Below are positions 33,244 through 44,226 of a DNA stretch of 64,000 nt, piece by piece (the stretch's first letter is position 1; every line of letters starts with the position of its first letter). This stretch comes from Exobasidium rhododendri (Eukaryota > Basidiomycota > Exobasidiomycetes > Exobasidiales > Exobasidiaceae). The notes under the pieces are model-generated. The model did not search any database, was not told the DNA's origin, and saw only the letters and a list, made by a program, of their open reading frames with translations. Where the stretch lies: positions 4,092,001-4,156,000 of the forward strand of contig CP110630.1 of NCBI GenBank assembly GCA_026210745.1, given 5' to 3'. Position numbers and translations under genes: made by a program.

Positions 33244-33685
33244 GGCTATACTATGTAGAATATTGTGTAGGCTAGCACGAGTATGCTTCTGTCGTTTGCG
33301 TGAGTGTCTTGCTGGATGGAGAACGGGCTTATAGAAGCTCGATGTCGAGATTCACTACTAGGCAAGATGAAGACCCCTCCTCTATCATGAATCCTGAGTC
33401 TAATTCGAAATCAGGGTACGGTACCTCACCAAGTCGTCCAAAATGTGCTTTACACGTGTGTGCAGGCCAAGGCTTGGCTTAAGCTTCCTTTTTTGGCTTG
33501 GGTAATAGGCGGTACAATGAGAAGGAGTACCTACACCACTTTGTAGCAAGTCGGACTTCGAGTCAAGCAAGAAAGACAAGAGTCAGCATCATCCGGGCTC
33601 CAGGAAGTTGTGAGTAGGGATAATATGACTACTTGTCACCCGGAAGACTAGTGCTCACCTAGATACTTTCTACCAGCCACTTGCC
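33244..33685. promoter_or_regulatory. Divergent promoter, ATG27 and RCF1
   Basis: This 442 bp region lies between divergent ATGs. A GTGAGT at about 33610 and CTACCAG ending at 33676, ten bases before the RCF1 ATG, suggest an intron in the RCF1 5' UTR. Confidence 0.45.
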
Positions 33686-34331
33686 ATGGCTAGTCGAGTC
33701 AAATTCCCAAAGAGCGAGGAGGAACTCGAGAAGTTGAAATACAATCCTGATGGATCACTGATAGAGGCTCCTAAACATAAATTCTGGAGAAAGATGAAAG
33801 AGCAGCCGTTGGTCCCAATAGGTGAATGACTAGAACGTTCCCGGTATTTTCTATTCAGATTGGCCTTCATCCTGAGTCGTTGTAAAATTTCTACTTTCTA
33901 CTTATACAGGTTCGCTACTCACTTGTGGAGCATTGATTGTCGCCTCTCATCATCTTCGGACCGGGAATAGAGCTCAATTCCAGAAGGCACTGCGATGGAG
34001 AGTGGGACTGCAGGGTGTGACAGTCGTAGCAGCAATGGCAGGGACATTCTATCTCGGAAGTGGGACACCGGCACCAAACCTCCCCAATACTGCAGAGGTT
34101 GCTACTGTTCCCGGGCGACCGGCTACCATTCTTCAATTACAAAAGGCAGAGGAGAGAAGAGAAGCAGAGAGGGTGCAACTACGAGAAAGGTTACGAGAGG
34201 CGGAAATTAAATCGGAGCTGGAGCAGAAGAGGAGGGCAGAAGAAGTTTTACTGCGACCCGGTGGGGAGGGACTACGAGCAAGGCCAGTCATTGGCAAAGA
34301 CAGTAGGAACAGATCTACGAGTGGCAATTAA
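33686..34331 (+). CDS. RCF1: Respiratory supercomplex factor 1 (HIG1 domain)
   Basis: Mitochondrial inner-membrane protein that stabilises the complex III-IV supercomplex. Exons 33686-33821 and 33910-34331, phase 1, 185 aa. The HIG1 domain is clear: [30 protein letters not shown], split by the intron at the IG codon, then QKALRWRVGLQGVTVVAAMAG, matching the RxQxRR-like loop and second helix of the family. Two transmembrane hairpin helices are followed by a charged coiled-coil tail (KAEERREAERVQLRERL) as in fungal Rcf1. Gene length and structure are normal. Convergent with a hypothetical gene 100 bp away. Confidence 0.93.
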
Positions 34332-34431
34332 TATTCGAACGGAGGCGCAATTGTAATGCTATGGATACATTGTACAGTGTGATGGACACGAATGATGGGA
34401 AGAACGGCCATAGGGATGATAATGTTTTCTT

Positions 34432-35220
34432 TCATGCTAGAGAAGTGAGGGATCGCCTGGACCAATCATCAAAGTAGTCACCGCTACTGGAGAAGGAATC
34501 CTCCCAAGGGGATACCGTAGTAGAGGACTGATGGGACAAACAAGTATTGGACCGAGCCATGACGGAGCTTGATGATGCAAGAAAGGAAGCTTGAGGAAGA
34601 AATGGCTCGCAAATTTGAAACGTCTGAGCGAGTCGACTGCTAGGATTGTTTGTGCGGCGAGGGCTCGTGCCAATCTTCTTTGCAGATGAATGCGATCTAG
34701 AAGTTGCAAATATTGTCTGATGCTTATCCACGTCCATGAAGTGTGCCTTGGGAGGGAGAAGACTGTCGTGGAAGCTGTCTAAACGTATTTTTGCTCTCTT
34801 TGATTTCTGTAGAGCTCGAAGGGCTGGAAACCCCAAGAGTTCGGCCTCAGAGGTCGAAGACGAAAAGGATCGTTTCATAGCGGATCCTTGCTGCTTGCTT
34901 TTGCATTCGAGAAGAATAGGCGAAGCCAAGGAGGAAGACGTGCTCACTTCTTCTGCCCCTTCTTGAATAGCTTCCTTGTTTCCTCTCCTTTCTTGTCCAA
35001 AGTCGATCAGTCTAGCCACACTGTTCACTCCAGAGGACCGCTCCTCCCGCTCTTCGTCTTGATGCGATCGAAGCTTCCGACCAGGTGCGCCAGGCACGCC
35101 GTCGAAGAGCGAAATGTCGACAGGATGAGCGCTCGTCGTACCGCTCTTGACAGGCGTGCGCGGTTCAGGTGTCTTGGGTGAAGTCGCGTCGCCTCTTTTT
35201 GGCGTATGTGAGAGGTGCAT
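34432..35220 (-). CDS. Hypothetical Ser/Arg-rich protein, probably nuclear
   Basis: Intronless frame of 262 aa from ATG 35220. It is not recognised. The N-terminus contains several SP/TP sites (HTPKR, SPKTPEPRTPVK), the middle has a compact block LGFPALRALQKSKRAKIRLDSF that includes a bipartite-like basic cluster, and the C-terminus ends in acidic and aromatic residues (SPWEDSF, YFDDW). Proline-directed phosphosites with a basic patch would suit a cell-cycle or transcription regulator, for instance a Whi5/Nrm1-like protein, but no such domain can be claimed. The gene is probably real because the frame is long, starts with a proper ATG and fits the spacing of its neighbours. Confidence 0.6.
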   Translation of the reverse strand: MHLSHTPKRGDATSPKTPEPRTPVKSGTTSAHPVDISLFDGVPGAPGRKLRSHQDEEREERSSGVNSVARLIDFGQERRGNKEAIQEGAEEVSTSSSLASPILLECKSKQQGSAMKRSFSSSTSEAELLGFPALRALQKSKRAKIRLDSFHDSLLPPKAHFMDVDKHQTIFATSRSHSSAKKIGTSPRRTNNPSSRLAQTFQICEPFLPQASFLASSSSVMARSNTCLSHQSSTTVSPWEDSFSSSGDYFDDWSRRSLTSLA

Positions 35221-35750
35221 GATGACACCTGGTGAGGAGTGAAAAGGTTTAGAGTAAGAGGTGAAATGTGAGTATAAGCAGGGAAAGGTGGTGAGGTAGG
35301 AGTAGAAGAGTGCGATGAGGTGGCTGATGGGAGAAGGACTCTTTAAAGACCCTAGAATGATTATCGGGCTATTCCTTGTCGATTGTACTACCTGTCCTTA
35401 TATGGCAGGCGATAGCCAGAGATCGAGATTAGGCCTGAGACACTTTTGCTTGCTGAATTAATTTCGAGACGCGCCAAATAAAAGAAAGTAAAAACACACA
35501 TTCAATTGATTATACGTGTACATTATAGGACACTGATCTAAGGCCTCGAGACGCGACGGGTGTGATCAACCCTCGACGCTTGTTGCTACACGGTATCGTC
35601 AATCTATTAATTTGACTTGCTCGCATGGGCCAGCTTAGGTCGATTATTCAAGACAATGTCGATATTCGCGAAAACTGCGCTTTAGAAGCTTAGGTGTACG
35701 CTCTTCTCTTAACACACACTTACCCCACCCCCTACACATTGACGGAAAAG
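35221..35750. promoter_or_regulatory. Divergent promoter, hypothetical gene and aldo-keto reductase
   Basis: This 530 bp region lies between divergent starts. An AT-rich block lies at about 35455-35530. No further gene or clear factor site was seen. Confidence 0.4.
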
Positions 35751-37130
35751 ATGTCATTGTTCAATATTCCTCCTACGCCAAGCCTATTGGGAAGATATCG
35801 ACTCTTGAGTCCACAGTGCGGAGTCAGAGTGAGCCCTTTATGTCTGGTGAGTCAGGATAAAGAGATGTAGTGTGAAAGAGCCTCTTTGCCTGTATGTGGA
35901 GCTTACCTCATCCGAATGATAGGGCGCCATGTCTCTGGGTGAAGCGTGGAAAGACAATGCGATGATCAGCGGAGGTCTCGACAAGAAAGGTGAGATCATC
36001 GCAAAGCTCGAATGATGCTACGGCCTCTGACTCCCTCTTCTACCTGTCAGGCTCCTTTGCTCTGCTTGACTACTTCTACGAACAAGGAGGCAACTTTGTC
36101 GATACGGCAAACTCGTACCAACGCAATGAGTCAGAAGAATTCATTGGAGAGTGGATGGAGTCTCGCAAGATCAGAGATGAGATTGTTCTAGCCACAAAGT
36201 ACACCATAAATTTCAAAGACATCAAGCAAGGCACGACACATCCTATCAACTTTTCTGGAAATTCGGCAAAGAGTCTTCGAACATCTTTAGCTGCATCGCT
36301 GAAGAAGTTGCGAACAGACTACATTGACGTTCTGTATGTTCATCTCTGGGACTTCACCACGAGCATCCCAGAATTGATGCAAGCCCTCAATCGAGAAGTC
36401 TTGGCCGGTAGAGTGCTGTACCTGGGAGCTTCTGATATGCCGGCATGGGTGGTAGTGAAGGCAAACATGTATGCACGTCAGCACGGCATGGCTGAATTCG
36501 TTGTATACCAGGGCCTTTGGAACGTCATCAAGCGGGACATGGAGCAGGAAATTATTCCCATGTGTCGTGATATGGGACTTGGAATTGCGCCTTGGGGAAG
36601 TCTGGGTCAAGGAAGACTGCGCACAGCAGAACAGGTTGAGCAACGCGAGAAGGAGATGGGAAGCAAGATCCGCAATGGAAAGCAGAGCGATGACGAGATC
36701 AAGATGGCAGAAAAGCTATTCAAGATGGGCACGGAGCAATTCAACGGGGCCAGCATCACTCAGATGGCCTTGGCGTACTGCTTTACGAAAGCTCCCTACG
36801 TCTTTCCTATCGTGGGAGGCACCAAGATCTCATACTTGGAGGACAGCATCAAAGCAATCAACCTTACTCTCTCACCTGAGCAATTAAAGGAGATTGAGGA
36901 CACGGTAGTGAGTGGGTGCGCGAGTATGATGTCGTCATACCCTTCTCTTCTCACACCTCCTAACTCCTCTGCAGCCCATCAACCCCATCTTTCCTCACTT
37001 TGTCCTTGGCCCTGACCCCCATCTGACTGGCGCTTATGCGGAGGGAAATGAACTACTCAATGCTGCGGGTGTGATCGACTTTGCTGTCAATCATCAGCCT
37101 GCTAGCGTCAGCAATGGCATCAAACAGTGA
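35751..37130 (+). CDS. Aryl-alcohol dehydrogenase-type aldo-keto reductase
   Basis: NADPH-dependent aldo-keto reductase of the fungal AAD (AKR9) group. Exons 35751-35846, 35923-35989, 36051-36907 and 36975-37130; 391 aa. RVSPLCLGAMSLGEAW runs across intron 1. Catalytic residues are present: Asp in GNFVDTANSYQ, Tyr in the same segment, Lys in VLATKYT, His in YVHLWDF. LYLGASDMPAW, VVYQGLWNVIKRDME and APWGSLGQGRL are typical of the group, and PIVGGTKISYLEDSIKA binds cofactor. The C-terminus (FPHFVLGPDPHLTG) also matches AAD proteins. The natural substrate in yeasts is unclear; in wood-decay fungi such enzymes reduce aromatic aldehydes. Confidence 0.93.
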
Positions 37131-37357
37131 AGCGTGAAGTGAATGTATCCTGTCAAATCGAATCACATCACTCTGTTTCTCCTGTCTCGTGTCGATCATG
37201 GTGTCTCTAAAATCTTTACGCGAAGACGTTCTTAGCGTTGTGCATAGTGTAAAGAGGCGTGGTTTGGTCAAGTGGAGCTTGAGTAGGAAAGTATGCACAT
37301 AAGAAAATCTTGGGCGCGAAAAAGGAAGACTCGACTGAGAGTCACACCCCGACCAGC

Positions 37358-38395
37358 ATGAGTGAGAATCACAATCTTCAACCTCTATTAGCATGCCACG
37401 TCAACTACGTGTCTGGCATGGCCAAGGCTGCCTCGATGCAACCCAATTCGACGGCTGCCATTGAGTTTGTGCGAGCAGAACCGAGCTGTGAAATGGTCGG
37501 TCTTTTTGAAAAGCAGGGTGACATTGAGCAACAGCAACCAATGGCAGTTGCAAGCGTCCTTTTCGATGGTCACAAGAATTACTTTAGCTTGTTGATCGTG
37601 AATGAAAAGTACAGAAAGCAAGGACTAGGGGCACGAATGACCACTTGGGCAATTGAACGGAGCGAGAAGACAGAATCGAAGCCGTACAAGCTTTGGCTTG
37701 TTGCGTCCAAGCTCGGATCACCGGTCTATAAGCGCTTAGGTTTCAAGGACATTGGGTATACAAGCATATACCAGCTCCATTACAATCATACAGGGGCCGA
37801 AAGGGATTCACCCAAGGAAAAGAGGGACTCTACAACAAAAGTTGCAAGCTACTTTGTGGAAGAGCTCGAAACAAAACGTAGTGAGCAATTTCTTTGGCAT
37901 CAGGTACTAGATATGCTCTCAAAGGCAACTCTCTCGCTTTCGAGAACTACTAGAATCGCTTCTCTCTTGGGCAAGTGTACCGTTCATCTTCTCTACGACG
38001 ATTCTAGCGAAGGCAAGCCGACTCTACTGGCATATTGCGCTGTCAGGCCCTTTGCTGATCGGATCCGCGTTATTGGTCCCATACTAGGAAGTTCAGCGGA
38101 GGATGTTGCCGCACTGATGAAGGTGGTGCCTTCGAACGAACTGCAACTCGAAAGCGATGCAAAGAGATTCCTTGCCTTGGACGAGCAAGGTGGGACATTC
38201 TTCATCCATACGGACAGTCAGAGTGGACAGGAAGAGCAAATGGCAAAGGATCTAGAAGCGATGGGATGGGAAAAATTTAGGACAAATGAAATACTGGAAA
38301 GGGATTTGGGAAGAGCAGGGGAAGCAGCGGACAGGAAAGCCGATAGTGATAGATCAGTCAGGCAATATGCCATGGCCGACTGGTCGCAAGGCTAG
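37358..38395 (+). CDS. GNAT-family acetyltransferase, probable two-domain
   Basis: Intronless, 345 aa, from ATG 37358 (MSENHNLQ). The N-terminal half is a GNAT fold: FFSLLIVNEKYRKQGLGARMTTWAIE contains the RxxGxG/A acetyl-CoA loop, and YKLWLVASKLGSPVYKRLGFKDIG is the C-terminal GNAT motif. The second half (LLAYCAVRPFADRIRVIGPILG and on to GWEKFRTNEIL) resembles the trailing GNAT-like domain found in some fungal and bacterial proteins with a double fold. The substrate is unknown. It lies downstream of the aldo-keto reductase on the same strand. Confidence 0.82.
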   Translation: MSENHNLQPLLACHVNYVSGMAKAASMQPNSTAAIEFVRAEPSCEMVGLFEKQGDIEQQQPMAVASVLFDGHKNYFSLLIVNEKYRKQGLGARMTTWAIERSEKTESKPYKLWLVASKLGSPVYKRLGFKDIGYTSIYQLHYNHTGAERDSPKEKRDSTTKVASYFVEELETKRSEQFLWHQVLDMLSKATLSLSRTTRIASLLGKCTVHLLYDDSSEGKPTLLAYCAVRPFADRIRVIGPILGSSAEDVAALMKVVPSNELQLESDAKRFLALDEQGGTFFIHTDSQSGQEEQMAKDLEAMGWEKFRTNEILERDLGRAGEAADRKADSDRSVRQYAMADWSQG

Positions 38396-38797
38396 ATGCA
38401 CACCTCTATGAACATGTATTGCAGATTCTTCCAACATGACTACATTGAAAAGGCTAGAGTACATCACCGGCTGTGTTCAAGAGTCTCATCGTCTACGTCC
38501 CGCGACTTTCAACGCACTCAAAGAGTAGTACTACTACTTGACCGACTGCAGGCTGACAGCGATATCAGGAGGTTCCTCCGTCTGATTGGAACTTTTCGAA
38601 AGTATTGAATTCGTGGCGAATTGAAGCCGCCTTGTTGCCCTTTGAACTCTCCTGTACCGGCATCATGAGCCTAGAAGGACGTAGCGACCACGCAGCCAAT
38701 TGTGTGGATTTGGGCAAATATTTGAAATCATACCCCTGGACATGATGGTGTGTTGAAGTTCATTTCAATCACGGCTCGACGCTTACTTATCTCACGT
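38396..38797. other. Convergent spacer, GNAT and F-box genes
   Basis: This 402 bp spacer lies between two stop codons and holds 3' UTRs. No further gene was seen. Confidence 0.4.
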
Positions 38798-39721
38798 CTA
38801 CTCCCACAGACTACCATCGCCTGCTGAGCCAGTCTTGACGCCACCCTTTCCCGTCTTGCCTTTCACTTTACCCCCCTTTGTACCTGCTTGACCCTTGTAC
38901 CATTCTCTCATTTCGGTCTTGGAGTATCCCACATTTTCTTGGCTATTCCACTCTTCCTCTCTCATTTCTTTGTGTGTCTTGACCCCTTGATCTTTCAGTC
39001 TTTGAGTTCGACTAGGCGTCGTCGTTCCACTGCCCGGCAAGCTCTCCAAACGTTGTACCTCTCTGGCCTCAATTCGCTTTTGCTTTGCATATTGAGACTT
39101 CCAATCGATCTTGCTCTCCCTTCTCGTCCATTTTGCTGCTCCCCCTCCGTCCGTCGAAGTAGCCACGATTTCCTCATGCACGCTGTTCAGTTGACATTGT
39201 TTGTACCAGCAATAATTCAAGGTGGCACTACGTCTGTACCTCTTGTTCACCAACGATAAAGAAAGGAGCGTCGAGAGTGGCAGAGACAAAAATATTCGCT
39301 GAGAAACATCTTTGGGTAGCGAACGAAGAGGATCTGTCTTGCTTTTCCTGTTCAAATCTGCACTGGTCATTGACTGACTAAGACCGGATCGCTTGCCTCT
39401 GCTGCTGAGTCCGGGCGAAGAAGGTCGACTGGCGGATGGGGTACTGGGAACGGTGCCGGGAAGGGATATCACACCTGTCACCGAAAAAGAAGCGAGATGA
39501 GACATCGTCTCAATCTCCAACAATTCCTCCATCCATCACTCACCAATCATTTCCTCATCGCTCGGGATACTTGCTTCATCTACATTCTCCCACTCCTCCA
39601 GCGACTGACTGCTTGTAGATTCGAGCGGATTCAATCTACGAGCGCTGTTGCCGCTGTCCTCACCACCAATAGTAGCTTGTGCAAGTCTGGAAGCCAGAAC
39701 ATTGTGCAAAAGGGTCGACAT
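38798..39721 (-). CDS. F-box-like protein
   Basis: Exons 39721-39544 and 39474-38798, phase 1, 284 aa. The F-box is at about residues 110-150: PLRSLPKDVSQRIFLSLPLSTLLSLSLVNKRYRR, with the leading LP, the hydrophobic helices and the final conserved Arg. A WY residue pair follows (NYCWYKQC) as in many F-box proteins. The C-terminal 120 residues are basic and coiled (KSQYAKQKRIEAREVQRLE) and end in Gly/Lys repeats. It probably links a substrate to the SCF ubiquitin ligase, but no substrate-binding repeat is visible. The N-terminus is Ser/Pro-rich. Confidence 0.82.
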
Positions 39722-39987
39722 TCCAGGTTGTTACTCGTTTCCAAGGCGTGGGTGGAAAAGGAGGCGGGTGAGTTATGAACTTGGCGGTAGTATATTTTGC
39801 GTAGATGATACAACAGTCTCTAAAACTTTATTATTACGGAGAGGGGGGGGGGAAGGAACAGAGACGCGCCTCTTTCTCGGGAGACGAGCATCATCATCAC
39901 TGCAGCATGAGTTTGTGAGGTACGCCATCATAGCGCTATGCATATAAAAGTACATTGGGCGGGGGGCTGGAGATGGGAAAAAAGTAG

Positions 39988-40959
39988 CTAGCCTCGGAAG
40001 AGGACCTGGATGGTGAAAGTCTTGAGGTCTGGGTCCCAGTGACTCCAAGTGCCTGGTTCGTCTTTAATTTTGGAACCGGGCATGTTACTGAATAGCACGC
40101 CTTCGTTCCGATCGATCTCCCGAGATTGTAGCTTAAAAGCGATCGTCTCATATGGCTCAGCAGCGACCTGAGTGGAAATTTAATGAAGGAGGCACATGAC
40201 ATGCATAGCACGTTTAGTACCGCGATCATTCTGACAATCGTACTACTACACTACTCTACTCACCACCAAGTATTGCCAAGCTCGATTCTGCATTTCGACG
40301 TGTTGCTCAAAGCTGCTCATGAATCTATGAAGCGGCTTCACACCATCCTTTATCTCTGGTAGATTGACCTGAAAAAGTAGCCCCATCCTGCCTCCCCAGT
40401 CTCCACCTTCATCCTCCAGCAATGGTTCCCTGATCTTTGTAATTTTATACCCCGGCCTACCAATCTTGACAAATCGCTTCTTTTCTATCTCCATGGCCGC
40501 ATTTCCTGCTGTCAATAGCCTTTGTGCATCGACATAGCTGTTTGATTGCTTTGCCTCTCTTGCTGCCCTTCGACCGAGATTTGTCTGATGTTTCTTCCCT
40601 TGAGTATGAGCAAGGTAAGAGCCCTCGTTTGTGTGCAAAGTCAGGCATAGCCTGCATTCTATCGATCCAAGATGGTTTCGAAGAATATAAGGGTCCTGAC
40701 GGAGGAAAGGAGAAATGGGAGTAAGATGTAGTCAGATGAGATGCCGTGCCCAGTCTGCATTCTCCGTTACCCACCTTGTTGATGTCTATCGTCTCTAATG
40801 CCAGTTTGCGCAGGCGTTCTCGTCGGTCGACATTTGCTTCACTCGCCCCTGCGAGACCGGCGCCCTTGTTTCCCGCCCTGTTCTGGTAATCTGGAAATTG
40901 ACAGCATACGTAAGCATCACACAACAGTGTACACTATAACCGAAAAACAACTCACCCAT
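39988..40959 (-). CDS. PRP11: Splicing factor 3a subunit 2 (SF3A2 / Prp11)
   Basis: U2 snRNP component of the SF3a complex. Exons 40959-40956, 40890-40775, 40695-40264 and 40167-39988; 243 aa. The first coding exon is only four bases (ATGG); joined, the N-terminus reads MDYQNRAGNKGAG, matching the family start, then RRERLRKLALETIDINKDPYILRNHLG. The matrin-type C2H2 zinc finger is CRLCLTLHTNEGSYLAHTQGKKH. The C-terminal half (RPGYKITKI, GLLFQVNLPEI, FMSSFEQHVE, FKLQSREIDR, THW-like WSHWDPD) aligns with the conserved core that binds SF3A1/3A3. It lacks the long Pro-rich animal tail. The assignment is secure. Confidence 0.95.
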
Positions 40960-41404
40960 ACTCTGCTGTACAAACTAGGACGGCCACAAGTGATAGGGAT
41001 CGCGGATGAAGTGGTAACGGGTTGCACATCACCACTTCGAAGGCCAAGCAGAAAAGGTATAATCACGTGTACATGGCTAGATTACACTCCGCACACCCTC
41101 GGAACCCTTCCTTAGGTTCGGAGCTTACGAGCGGAGAGAAAGAAGATAAAGTGAACGGCCCAACTCTCTAAAATATGTATCAAGTAAGGATCTCTAGACT
41201 AATGCAAAGGCTCCTCTTAGCGCTTGAAAGTGATAGTGGTGTCCCTGTTACGACTCTAATGAGCAAAAAGTTCTTGTCATGCAAAGTATCAAATGGAACT
41301 GCCGGATAAATCAGCCAAAACATCGATGCCGAATCAATGCACCGTCATGCCATTTCCTTCCCCACACTTTGCCCTAATGGAAGGTTCCTGTTGACAACAT
41401 CAAT
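40960..41404. promoter_or_regulatory. Divergent promoter, SF3A2 and MCT transporter
   Basis: This 445 bp region lies between divergent starts. It contains ATCACGTGTAC at about 41062-41072, a CACGTG core. Nothing else was assigned. Confidence 0.4.
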
Positions 41405-43095
41405 ATGGTAGGTACAGACATTAGAAGCGACGAAGGTGCTGTCGATGCACAGTCGCAGTCGACGACACACGGAGACGGACTCAGAATGAGTGGCGGCGAC
41501 GATATCGAAGAGAATAAAAGAGAGCGCTCCAATATACCTGTCGATGACAATGAAGAGAACGAGGGGATAGGTGCAAAAGGGCCCACTGCTAATAGTGACT
41601 TTCCCGAGGGAGGTGAGTGACACGTCTGAAAGAAGACGTTAACCTAGCTCACAAAGTACAACAGGACTATCTGCCTGGGCCAATGTTGCCGGTACATTCG
41701 TCGTCATGGCATTTAGCTTCGGCTACCTCAACGCCTATGGAGTCTTTCAAGAGTACTACACTCAGACATTCCTACAGGACTATTCACAGAGTGATATTGC
41801 CTGGATTGGAGCAATGCAGTATTTCTTCATCTTTGGAATGGGATTGTTTGCCGGCAGGGCTTTTGATCTTGGATTATTCAAGCCTCTCATGGCTTTTACT
41901 ATCATATTCACCACCTTGTGAGTTTGCACGGTGCGTCATCCATGGTGCTACCATTCGACACTTACAAGGTCCTTGCAATTGACAGTTGCCAAATGATGCT
42001 TTCCCTGTGTACGACCTACTATCAAATATTCCTCGCACAAGGTGTAGGACTGGGGATCTCCTTTGGGCTTTTGTTCAATTTGGCCGTCAGCATCCCTACC
42101 CACTGGTTTTTGAAGAAACGAGCGACAGCGCTGGGAGTGCAAGCTGCGGGTTCATCCATCGGTGGTGTTATTTTCCCTATCTTGATCAGAAAACTGCTAC
42201 CCGAGATCGGGTTCGGGTGGACGATGAGGTTGATAGGATTCGGTTGCTTGATCTTCTTAGGCGGCTCTTATTTTCTCATGAGAACCAGATTGCCTCCTCT
42301 TCAAGACGTTCGAAACGGAGGCTGGAAAAAAGTGAAATGGGTCGACGTTTCTGCATTCAGACAGTGGTCCTACAACTTTTTCATTGCAGGAAATGTCATC
42401 ATCATGTTGGGACTCTACACGCCGTTTGTATACATGGACACCTTCACGGCAGCCTACCACATTCCTGCTGATGGGTACTGGCTAAGCATCATGAATGCCG
42501 CCTCCGTATTCGGCAGAATCGTTCCTGGGATCATTGCAGATCGCTTTGGACGGATCAATACTGTTATCCCGCATACAGCAATCGCTGCCATCTTCATCTT
42601 TGTTTTCCCACTCTTTACGAATGTGAGTTGAGATACGAGTTCAGCGAGGTTTGAGCCCTTCTTTCGATCCGCTTAACCTCTTTGCTTTTTCCCTTCCCCT
42701 TCCTCCTGCTCAGCTGTCCATGATCGCGTTCACTCTCGTCTTTGGATACTGTTCAGGATGCTTCGTTAGTCTCATTCCATCTTGCGCAGCGCAGTTGGGC
42801 TCAACAGACACAGTCGGCAATCGTCTGGGCATGATGTTTTTCTTGATGTCATTTGGAGGTGTGAGTAGAAGTGCTTCTCTTATCCCACTCGACCTTCATT
42901 CGCTTACCACTGATATCTCTGTGATCTGTGCAGCTACTTGGCACGCCCATTTCCGGCTACATACTTGGCAGTACTCCTCCTTTAAAGTGGTGGGCAACAG
43001 CTGGCTTTTCCGCTGCGTGCGTGACCACAGGTGTCTTACTGCATGTTGTTTCTCGGCAATGTGCTGTCAGCAACAAGCTTCGGGGGAGGATATAG
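41405..43095 (+). CDS. MFS transporter, monocarboxylate (MCT/MCH) type
   Basis: Plasma-membrane major facilitator with 12 expected helices. Exons 41405-41612, 41665-41917, 41986-42622, 42714-42860 and 42934-43095, all in phase, 468 aa. A hydrophilic acidic N-terminus of about 70 residues precedes helix 1 (AWANVAGTFVVMAFSFGYLNAYGVFQEYY), the segment typical of fungal MCH proteins. Other landmarks are GLGISFGLLFN, HWFLKKRATALGVQAAGSSIGG between helices 4 and 5, VFGRIVPGIIADRFGRIN (the MFS A-like loop in the second half) and GTPISGYILG. The transported compound is not predictable; the family includes monocarboxylate, riboflavin and other carriers. The protein is complete. Confidence 0.92.
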
Positions 43096-43504
43096 CTGAC
43101 CCTTATACGGCATGTACTTCTACCCTCATAACACTCTTTGCTGCAATTGCTATACCATCTGCAAGACCATCAATAGAATGGCCGAGCCTAGCAAAAGTAT
43201 AAGTGCAGTCCTACATGTGTGTGCTCTTCGTGTTGCAATCTGAAATGTTGAGCAGCAAATTATAATTATGAGAGACTATTATTGTATGCGTCTAATACAA
43301 TATTTGTACAGTACCGTAAAGCATTCAGTTGCTCTGGACTGTTATGACACTTCTGGACAGAAGGCTAGCCACGTGGCCCGGTAGATGTCGGCGCTGCTAG
43401 AGCGAGAAAACAGCAAAACAGAGCCCTCTCTTCATTGATCTCTTCGACACTCTCTTTTAAATCGGATCGTTCATCCTTTCGACAAGTTCGATACGTAGCC
43501 CAAC
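43096..43504. other. Spacer between MCT transporter and MLRQ-like genes
   Basis: This 409 bp spacer holds an AT-rich transporter 3' region (about 43255-43320) and the next promoter. No gene was seen in it. Confidence 0.4.
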
Positions 43505-43997
43505 ATGTCCAGATTCGCCAACATGATGAAGAACAGCAAGAATTGGTGAGCAAAATGAACCAGATTCAGTCGGAAGGGCGCATTTGAGCTGCGTTTCTGG
43601 CTTGGCACTTCTTCCACTCTGAAGTGTGGCAAGCGTGTCTCTGGAGAAAGCCCGCCTAGACTCACATACTTCTACTCACTCCTTCCTACTATCAGGTATT
43701 CGGTCGAAGTTTTGCCAATTTATGTTATTACAGCTGCTGCAGTGGGAGGAGCAGGATGGTACATTAGCCGATTGGCTCGAGGCCCAGACGTGGTGTGGGA
43801 TCACAAGGTGAGCAGAGACACGTTGAGATGTAGAAGTGGGTAAGCGAAGACGATCGGATAAAGAGACTGACTCGGATGGTTCTTCGTTTGGACAGGGTAA
43901 TCCTCAACCCTGGCAAGCAGTTCAGCCCGGTACCAACACCAAATTATACACGATCAACCAAAAGTACGACAAACAGTACAAGCGAGAGAGGCTTTGA
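43505..43997 (+). CDS. NDUFA4/MLRQ-like respiratory chain small subunit
   Basis: Three exons, 43505-43545, 43696-43807 and 43896-43997, giving 84 aa. The core reads WYSVEVLPIYVITAAAVGGAGWYISRLARGPDVVWDHKGNPQPW, one transmembrane helix followed by the RLARGPDVVWD-type motif of the MLRQ/NDUFA4/B12D family; NPQPW is also conserved. These proteins are small subunits of complex I or IV in the mitochondrial inner membrane. Length is normal for the family. It is convergent with CMC1 (229 bp between stops), another respiratory-chain gene. Confidence 0.88.
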
Positions 43998-44226
43998 TTG
44001 TTGCTCGACATTGAGACGCAGGCTTGTGTATATACGATCCTATTTGATATGAATCTCTGTCTTCCTCTTACTCGGTATTCTTGGAGAGTGTAGTGACATC
44101 CACCAAGGGCCGAGCGTCCTGGTCCTTGTCTGATTTGACGCGGGTACTAACAGAAGACGATATTCAGATTGGCGTCGGAGGGTGGGCACGGCGCCCAGTG
44201 TACCTAGCATGCCATCTGGTTGCTAT

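Noticed and set aside
37358-38395. An intron in the GNAT gene
   Set aside because: The frame is continuous through both GNAT-like halves, and no donor-acceptor pair improves it.
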